64,000 nucleotides of DNA from Haemonchus contortus. Its lineage: Eukaryota; Nematoda; Chromadorea; Rhabditida; Trichostrongylidae. Every line of letters begins with the position of its first letter. The first letter of the stretch is position 1. A program made the position numbers and the translations under genes. The notes below the pieces were generated by a model that saw only the letters and a program-made list of their open reading frames with translations, was not told where the DNA came from and did no database searches. Location: NCBI GenBank assembly GCA_000469685.2, contig LS997563.1, positions 13,114,440 through 13,178,439 on the forward strand, in the 5' to 3' direction. Positions 58,601-64,000 of the stretch are shown one piece after another.

Positions 58601-60097
58601 CCCGGTAGAATACGAATGAATGAGGGGATTGAGAGCAGTTCAATGATTAACCGGAGTTTCCGACTTCTCAGCTTTCGCCCAATACATCGTTTTTGTATAC
58701 CTATCTTCGGAAATAATGACTTGCAGCCAATTAAAAATTGCTCGGAAACACCTTTAGTTCATCACCAACAATCTTTGCCCCTTCAGTCCAAAGCGGACGA
58801 AGTCTTTCAACTACAGTGTGCTCTCATATCATGGCTAAATCCACCACACCTCACCCGACCCCGCCCCATGAAATTTTGATGAACTTGCCTTTAAGAGCGA
58901 CTTGTAGCAGACCGCATGGATTATACAGATCGTCAACGATGACCGTGTCGAATCTAAATAGGTATCCAATCGCAATATAGAAAACCCAAAAGGCTAAGTA
59001 AGGAAAGCGTTAAAAAGCAATCATTGAGATAGTGGACATCGATGGACCTTTCGGGCCCATGTGTTTGAATTCTTTGAATTCCGTTCGAATATTAAACAAA
59101 AATGAGCCGATTCTATCGGAAGGTCGCATTAGTCGAGCAGGAGTTTGAACGGCTACCGTTATTGTCCAGGACTATTTCGGCATCCAGCCCTGAGACCCAA
59201 CGCCAACCCGTCGCCAACTAACATCACAATCGCTCACCTTTCCTTGACCAACTGGTCAAACTTCGATTTGCTTTTGGTCAGGAGTCGATCACACAATCTT
59301 ACTGAGGCCAGCCACGCAGTTGTTTGTTCGTTTGGATGATCGAAATGCGGGTCCCATAGCTGAAAGGCAGCCCTTAGGCATTGCACTTGTTGCCAACCTA
59401 TCAAATATTGAAAACTCATTTTCAGTAGAGGTCATCAGCACCCTACCGAAGTAAGAAGCTCAATGCACTGCAGAGAGTCATTTAAAAAGTCAAGCCCACA
59501 ATGTTTGTTCCTTAGCTTTCAGAAGATAGCTGATAGCCATCTTTGAGTTCAAATGTTCGCGAGGTTTACACAAACTCTGTGAATAGTAAGTACCCAAGTT
59601 GAAAACATAAGCAGTGGTCGGCCTGATAAGAGGCTAGTCGGTGTTGGAGTGAAAACAACGCCTACTTACGGTCATGACTACTCTCTTTTATATCAGAAAC
59701 GAAGTGAATCGAGTACGAACTTGGTCGTGGAGAGAATGATTGTGATGAACGAAAATGTCGCTGAAGATTTGTTGATCGAATTGTACCGGCCAGTAAACTC
59801 TCTTCACGGCTTTCGATAGGGTGATTTTTGACTGAAATCATAGCGATCACTAGAAATATGATCGTTCCTGACAAATTCATGATTTTTTTTCTGTGAGACG
59901 TCTACTGTTGAACCCACCTGTACTGGTCCGTACTCCAGCCAAGTGATGTCATGATTCCGTTGTGCCAGCTCATTTGCCAGATGTTTCATGGTGTACCCGT
60001 GCATTGGATAGAGCGTGCTGGGCATGAATAGCACCTTCGCCGATTTGACAAATGCAACGGCGACGGCGAGCAGGACAACGACGAGGCCTATCCGCAT
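46657..60097 (-). CDS. Membrane UDP-glycosyltransferase (UGT), 13 exons
   Basis: Exons (- strand): 60097-59918, 59831-59721, 59359-59238, 58953-58889, 58235-58133, 58041-57930, 56612-56454, 53783-53682, 48969-48840, 48764-48660, 48145-48034, 47879-47774, 46881-46657. They sum to 1632 nt (543 residues) with every junction in frame, the usual UGT length. A signal peptide, a conserved His33 ([11 protein letters not shown]) and [11 protein letters not shown], with the Asp that pairs with the catalytic His, mark the acceptor half; the donor-binding signature is [10 protein letters not shown] ... [17 protein letters not shown]. One membrane span (about 486-511) and a KKTD terminus, a dilysine ER-retention signal, end the protein. 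UGTs transfer sugar from UDP-sugars to small lipophilic molecules in the ER lumen; the substrate is unknown. Introns after exons 4 and 8 appear to begin GCAAGT. A motif usually SFG reads TSG. Intron 8 holds an antisense histone H4 frame; other introns hold SINEs and RTE debris. Confidence 0.93.
48250..48507 (-). mobile_element. tRNA-derived SINE, copy D (antisense)
   Basis: The complement shows the B box GGTTCGAATCCCG (about 48462-48474 on the + strand as its inverse), TACCAGACTCGTCTGGGAGG, and the inverse of GACGGGATTGATC at 48251. It lies between exons 10 and 11 of the UGT gene, in the sense orientation of that gene. Confidence 0.8.
50001..50090. repeat. 90-nt imperfect hairpin
   Basis: The arms pair as AGAAAT/ATTTCT (50001-50006 with 50085-50090), CAGGAAACATG/CATGTTTCCTG (50013-50023 with 50071-50081) and GTTAGNCTGCA/TGCAGNCTAAC (50033-50043 with 50052-50062), with internal loops. 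It lies in UGT intron 8, about 300 bases upstream of the H4 frame. Small fold-back transposon or hairpin RNA. Confidence 0.6.
50396..50710 (+). CDS. Divergent histone H4 variant, intronless
   Basis: 104 residues from the ATG at 50396, one longer than usual H4. Conserved blocks are [42 protein letters not shown] and YGFGG, so the histone fold should be kept. The tail is rewritten: it begins [15 protein letters not shown], keeping K8 and K12 but lacking the SGRGK start, K5 and K16; K20 is kept. Other changes relative to canonical H4 include D24Y, K31R, P32A, G41A, K44R, G48E, G56E, V60R, N64E, D68A, K77R and K79T. I chose this ATG because the upstream in-frame extension is not histone-like. No replication-type 3' stem-loop is visible; an AATAAA occurs at about 50989. 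It lies antisense inside UGT intron 8. It may be an expressed variant or a drifting retrocopy; the open, fold-preserving frame favours selection. Confidence 0.9.
   Translation: MVAHSQGGKGRGKTVSALRIRKVFRYNIQGITRATIRRLARRAGVRRISELIYEETREVLKRFLEELIRAAVIYCEHARRTTVTAMDVVYALKRQGRTVYGFGG
50711..51451. other. 3' flank of the H4 frame and rest of the intron
   Basis: Holds the AATAAA near 50989 and an 86-codon frame at 51165-51425 with no recognisable domain. Part of UGT intron 8. Confidence 0.4.
51452..51509. ncRNA. Candidate 58-nt precursor-like hairpin
   Basis: AGTAATGGAGCATA (51452-51465) pairs perfectly with TATGCTCCATTACT (51496-51509). The stem continues with a few mismatches through TGTGGTGTATAT/ATATACGACACA, leaving a four-base loop. 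Size and mismatch pattern resemble a microRNA precursor, but a tiny palindromic element would look the same. It lies in UGT intron 8. Confidence 0.35.
51510..53681. other. 5' part of UGT intron 8
   Basis: No further gene recognised. Frames at 52114-52305 (+) and 52050-52241 (-) overlap each other and show no domain. Confidence 0.4.
55105..55400 (+). mobile_element. tRNA-derived SINE, copy E
   Basis: Carries AACCAGACTCGTCTGGGAGG near 55215, then CTGACTTGTTCATCG, AATACGCCACTACG, GGGGACGCACCCCTTAGACG and ATTGATGAGCGC, ending in a pyrimidine-rich tail near 55400. The B box is destroyed. It lies in UGT intron 7, antisense to that gene. Confidence 0.75.
55720..56330 (+). mobile_element. RTE fragment in UGT intron 7
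   Basis: Conceptual translation with frameshifts gives [34 protein letters not shown], then [18 protein letters not shown] sequence and [12 protein letters not shown]: the linker between the endonuclease and reverse transcriptase of RTE proteins. It is truncated at both ends and antisense to the UGT gene. The same region is present in the relic at 26.1-28.3 kb. Confidence 0.75.
56836..56915. repeat. Mini inverted-repeat element, copy 1
   Basis: About 80 bp from GGGGTGGGCGAG to CTCACCCC, with CAGCTTTTTGCACGAG in the second half. The same sequence with minor changes closes the window at 63925-64000. The ends are inverted (GGTGGGTGAG and CTCACCCACC), so this is a very short MITE or the end of a larger one. 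Confidence 0.55.
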
Positions 60098-60106
60098 CTG
60101 AAGAAA
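60098..60106 (-). promoter_or_regulatory. Probable spliced-leader (trans-splice) acceptor of the UGT gene
   Basis: On the - strand the ATG is preceded directly by TTTCTTCAG, a consensus nematode 3' splice site. No upstream coding exon is needed, since the signal peptide starts at this ATG. Addition of a spliced leader next to the start codon is common in nematodes; an ordinary intron after a 5' noncoding exon is the alternative. Confidence 0.55.
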
Positions 60107-62244
60107 GGCAAGACATGCGGATTTGCTAGACGTAATCACAGTTGACGGCGCCGGGGTTGGTGCAAATTAGGCGTTCCTAAGGATAACCACGGTCAACCTT
60201 CTCGAGAGTTCTAATGGTAATCTGCTGGTGAGCGCATATGAATTGTTTGACAGTGTGGTAAGCAGAACACCGCAACAAATCTTCATAGTCTGAAATGAGG
60301 TTAAAACAGAAACATTGAAAACTTTCCATATCTCACACATCTCTCTCTCTCTCCCCCCCCCCCCCTCCCCAGCCCCCGTTTCCTCCCACCCTCCCAAGCA
60401 CGATAGGATCATAAGGAGGGAGCACGAGCAGGGACTCTTCCATAATGGAAAACTATGTTGGCGTGATTTAGGCGCAGCCTTGGCAGCGAAGTGTTTTGTT
60501 CACAGTTTGTGAACTTTTGTGAACTAGGTATGAGCGGACAGTATAGAGAACTCAGCATCGAACTCAAGCTGCAGAGCTGAAGAATGGTCAAGTGTTAGAG
60601 GTTGGAGCGTGTTTTTCTTTTGCATAAGAGCAAAGCTCGAAAGGGATGAATGAGAACAGTGAAGGTGAAAAGTCATCAAAGCTTCAGAAACAAAAGAAAA
60701 GAAAAAGGGAAAGACTTGGAAATATCGGATAAATATGAAACGTTGTGCCAAGATGATGATCTAGGCTAATGACTCCTTAAGCAGTACTCTGATGGAGTCC
60801 TCAATCGTTCAAAATCCATTGCTTTGATGAAACCTTCCCGAGTTCCTGCCGTTAACGACATTCGAGAAGGGTAAAACCCATTTACATCACAAATGCTCGA
60901 GCGTAAGAGAACGAAATCAGACAAAGTGGTAACCTCGGGACTCTTTGAAGAGGAAATCCTAAGAGATAGCCTAAATGATAGAATACAAGACCATTGGGTT
61001 GAGTTGTAGACCTACCCCCACCCCCTCGACCCCCGGCTTTCCATATCATGAGGAGTGAAGCGATTATAGTGAAAGGATAGTGGGCGGTGTTCTGCAGAGA
61101 TAGAGCCTTCGGTGTTGACGGAATAACGACCGTAAGACGGCTGTGAGGGTAGACTTGAAACAATAGTAACGAACAGCGATGAATAAACACCTCGAAGACC
61201 GGTTGCTTGGGACGTATGAGTTCTGACTAAATCTCGTTCAAGTTTAAGGAGGCGCAAATGACAAAGGTGGCCTTCGATGGTGGCAGAAGACGACTAGGAA
61301 ACATATACGAAATCAGTTAAAGATATATGAAAAACGTCAAATATGATAGTGCACTGGATGATTTGTGTGAAGCCAACGACCCAGCTGTCTGTGGCACCAT
61401 AGCACTCACGCAGGTTGCAAAAGCTTTTCAAGGTGAGCTAAAATCAAATGAAAATGGATGTTGTGCACGAAACGGAATGATTGGAAGGTGGACAGGCTTA
61501 TGTCTGTTGCAAGCTGAAGCTTTATGTCGACTCATGTCAGATACAACGGTTATATGAAAGTACTGCAGAGATTGTCTTGAGAAGGCCAGATGAGATAGTG
61601 GATAGACAAGTCGCTGCGGCCGTCCAGCCGTGAAGGACTGTGTTCAGGCTGATATGATCAAGCAGTGCTTTGTAGGGAATCGTGAAGAGCCTCCAACAAG
61701 AAGCAAGAGCAGGAGGAGCTTCATAAAGAAAGAAGGAAAAGGATGTAAAGAAAGAAGGAAGAGGAAGAGATACTTCACAAAGAACATCATAACCAAAATC
61801 GAAGTCACGTCTGATGACCTATTGTGCAAAAAGAATAACAAGCGAGCTCCGTGATAAATGAGAACAGAAGAGATGGAGATTACAAGGAATAGTTCCGAGG
61901 ACAGGACGAGTCCTTCCCCTAGCAGATACCCGAGCAAGTCGAAAAACTTATAGAAACAGTAAGAGATGCTTGATTAATTTAAACGAGTGAGAACTTCCGA
62001 AAGCAGGTCAGTACCGAACATATAAGGACATGGAAGCTTGATAACACCTCCAACTACTGCACTGGCCGAATCCTTACCGATTGATTGGAAGCCCTTACTA
62101 TCAAAAATCAAGTTGTATTACACATATGTATGAGGATGTACGGCAATTGCTCATTGATTAGGTCGAATTGGTCGACATCTTATTCCTACAACGAAACATG
62201 ATCGAAACCGGATTCCAGCGTAAAAAGTGCGAATGCATGTTATG
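60107..62244. other. Intergenic region upstream of the UGT gene
   Basis: Contains a CT/C-rich low-complexity tract at about 60341-60376 and purine-rich sequence near 61700-61780. Open frames at 61327-61557 and 61630-61854 (+) have no recognisable domain; the second owes its length to the purine bias. I see no gene I can support. Confidence 0.45.
60341..60376. repeat. CT and C-rich tract
   Basis: A run of CT dinucleotides followed by a long C homopolymer and CCCTCCCC. Simple sequence; G-quadruplex potential on the - strand. Confidence 0.8.
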
Positions 62245-62248
62245 TTAA

Positions 62249-62846
62249 CACGTTGACGACAATGTCGCGCAATGGTGCGCGACAGCCAGTCTGTCTCATG
62301 GGACGATGTCGCGCAATGCTGCGCGACGGTGCATTCTTCGATTAAAGTGTGTGTACTCATTCCGTGTTCTGTGCAGATTTTCAATTTAGGCTTATAAGAG
62401 TCCAGAATAGCACCGGATACCTATTAAATTAATTCCAAGTTGAATAATACAAATACATGACAGGATCAACCGCAGGAGCCATATCGTCGCCGTCTAAACC
62501 ACCTGCAGCGTCATCGTCGCTGTCGAGCAGCCAGTGGTCAAAAATTTCGTTGACTCTTTCATTTCTATATTCGGGACACTCATGATGACAAAAATAGTCG
62601 CAAGGATAATAATACTCTCAGAAATCCTATTTGTATACCCCTAATTCAAAAAAATCACCGCCAAATTTGAAATTACTCCGAGTAGCCGCAAATCTTGTTC
62701 AAAATTTGAATACTGCTAGAAGGTTTGCGGATTTCAAATGTTTTTGAATGTAATCACTCATTTTTTCGAGAAATAACTAATTTCCAAGAAAGAAACTGTG
62801 TCGTCCCATGGGACAGACACGAAAAAATTGGCTCGTCGTCAACGTG
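62249..62846. mobile_element. piggyBac-like MITE with TTAA target duplication
   Basis: The 598-bp element is flanked by TTAA on both sides (62245-62248 and 62847-62850). The ends are inverted repeats CACGTTGACGAC at the left and GTCGTCAACGTG at the right. A sub-terminal block, CATGGGAC with GTC(T/C)GTCTC-like sequence, is also inverted near each end. A near-duplicate ATGTCGCGCAATGNTGCGCGAC occurs twice near 62262 and 62308. TTAA duplication with short ends beginning CA or CC is the hallmark of piggyBac. No transposase frame is present. Confidence 0.8.
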
Positions 62847-63504
62847 TTAATGTCGTCCAAGTTGTCGCCATTTTACCGTCTCCGTGTGAGACCGAAAAAC
62901 GCCTCGTTATTTGAGCATCGTGATTGTAGAAAGCATCGGACAACAAAAAGATTTCATATACACTCATTTCTGTGATGCGAGCACTTTACTCTGATCTCCA
63001 CCTTAGAGGCACAGTTCACAAAAACTTCAGAGTATCTAGTTCTAGACAAATAGTGAAAATGATTGTCCAGTATTGTACAAAAATTACAAAGAAAACGTGA
63101 AAATCGACATATTCAGAGAAATATAAGGCTTCAAAAAAGTAGTAAAATCAGGGGTTCGGCGAGAATGTGACGACAAATGTTGCATGGAAGGTATGTGGAC
63201 AAGCTGTTTATATGTGTAAGCCACTGCGTACAGCTGCATACAGCAAGCTGCCTAAGTGCAATAAGTGCTTCCGGTGCGTATGGTACAATCTCTACAACCT
63301 CCACAACGGTTGAGAACTCGTCCGCCTTGGGTGTGTATGCCGGTTGACTTGTTTTAGGGCCCTTATTACACTATATTTAGGCCTTCATTCGACTCACCAG
63401 CTTCCCTTCTACTTTAAATGGGAACTGCCATTCCTAATTTGGTGTTGTGTTCAGTTCAGCTATTAGTGTAGACCGCAGAAGAGAAATCATTGTGTACAAT
63501 AATT

Positions 63505-63735
63505 AGGGTATCGGGGCTTTGCAGTGGCAAGAGTGCGCTACCATAGGTTGGTCTCGAGATTGAACTCTAGATTGATAGTTGCCCTGGCCAACCATAACCA
63601 ATAGAAGGTCTGTTCATTGGTACCAGACTCGTCTATGAAAATGAAAACTCGCCGGGTCGCCGAAACTTGTCGTATAGGTTAAAACGCGCTACTACGCTTC
63701 CGGAATTTGAAATCTGGCTCACTCCAACACGGTAT
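63505..63735 (+). mobile_element. tRNA-derived SINE, copy F (worn)
   Basis: Retains GGTACCAGACTCGTCTATGA near 63619, a preceding tRNA-like head with TGCAGTGGCAAGAGTGCGC, and GCGCTACTACG downstream. The B box is degraded to GATTGAACTCT. Most diverged of the six copies. Confidence 0.65.
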
Positions 63736-63924
63736 TGGGTGAAAATGTAGTTGGGGGGGGGGGCCACGCGGCGGCGCGGCGCCTTTTCATGTCTGTGCCC
63801 TCCCCGGCGAGATAGTAGACAAGGAAGATTAGGCGAGCCCGTAATGGTGTTTAGGGACGTTTCATAGTTCTTTTATGTTATAACTGCGTGTTTTTCACCT
63901 AATTTTAGGAAGGGGAGGGGCTCC

Positions 63925-64000
63925 GGGGTGGGTGAGCCAATTGGACGTTCAACTTTTATCTCATCCCAGCTTTTTGCACGAGATAACCATCTCACCCACC
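63925..64000. repeat. Mini inverted-repeat element, copy 2
   Basis: GGGGTGGGTGAG at the start, CAGCTTTTTGCACGAG in the middle, CTCACCCACC at the window edge. Same element as 56836-56915. It may continue past the window. Confidence 0.55.

Noticed and set aside
58598..58720. Possible extra UGT exon on the - strand reading [10 protein letters not shown]
   Set aside because: The true exon with [10 protein letters not shown] lies at 58235-58133 and fits phase on both sides; this one contains a stop and is not needed.
61630..61854. Lysine/arginine-rich ORF resembling a nuclear basic protein
   Set aside because: It coincides with a purine-rich stretch, has no ATG context of note and no domain.

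Overview
This window looks like nuclear DNA of a nematode, most likely a strongylid (hookworm-like, clade V) worm. The evidence is the gene families (a tyrosinase followed by two ShK domains, and a nematode-type membrane UDP-glycosyltransferase), many short exons split by phase-varied introns, a probable spliced-leader acceptor abutting an ATG, and RTE-type retrotransposon debris of the kind common in hookworm assemblies. The species placement is inference; I could not run a search. It is not a bacterial or viral sequence, and most long open frames are retrotransposon ORFs or chance frames.

Layout: 1-2.05 kb holds a minisatellite, a cluster of GC-rich hairpins and a composite inverted-repeat transposon. 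2.2-2.8 kb is the 3' end of a membrane-protein gene that enters from the left. 3.1-7.66 kb is a nearly intact CR1/Jockey-type LINE. 9.3-9.85 kb is a TA-flanked MITE and 12.2-13.5 kb an RTE fragment. 15.156-29.937 kb is one + strand gene of 16 exons encoding a 705-residue secreted tyrosinase with two C-terminal ShK domains; its introns hold two SINEs, a MITE, a fold-back and an RTE relic. 34.07-35.12 kb is a four-exon gene for a small secreted protein. 37 kb has a tRNA-Cys-like pseudogene and an antisense RTE scrap. 39.6-45.3 kb is a block of antisense LINEs interrupted by a U6 snRNA-like sequence. 46.657-60.097 kb is one - strand gene of 13 exons encoding a 543-residue UDP-glycosyltransferase. 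60-64 kb is intergenic, with a piggyBac-like MITE and SINE pieces.

The two large genes were rebuilt exon by exon: every junction keeps frame and every exon length agrees with its codon count. Both appear functional, and transposon insertions lie only in introns. Three of their introns appear to start with GC instead of GT. Inside intron 8 of the UDP-glycosyltransferase gene, on the opposite strand, lies an intronless and strongly divergent histone H4 reading frame. This H4 frame and the U6-LINE junction, whose U6 5' end carries a snap-back inverted repeat, are the two observations most worth following. A tRNA-derived SINE family with six copies is the third.
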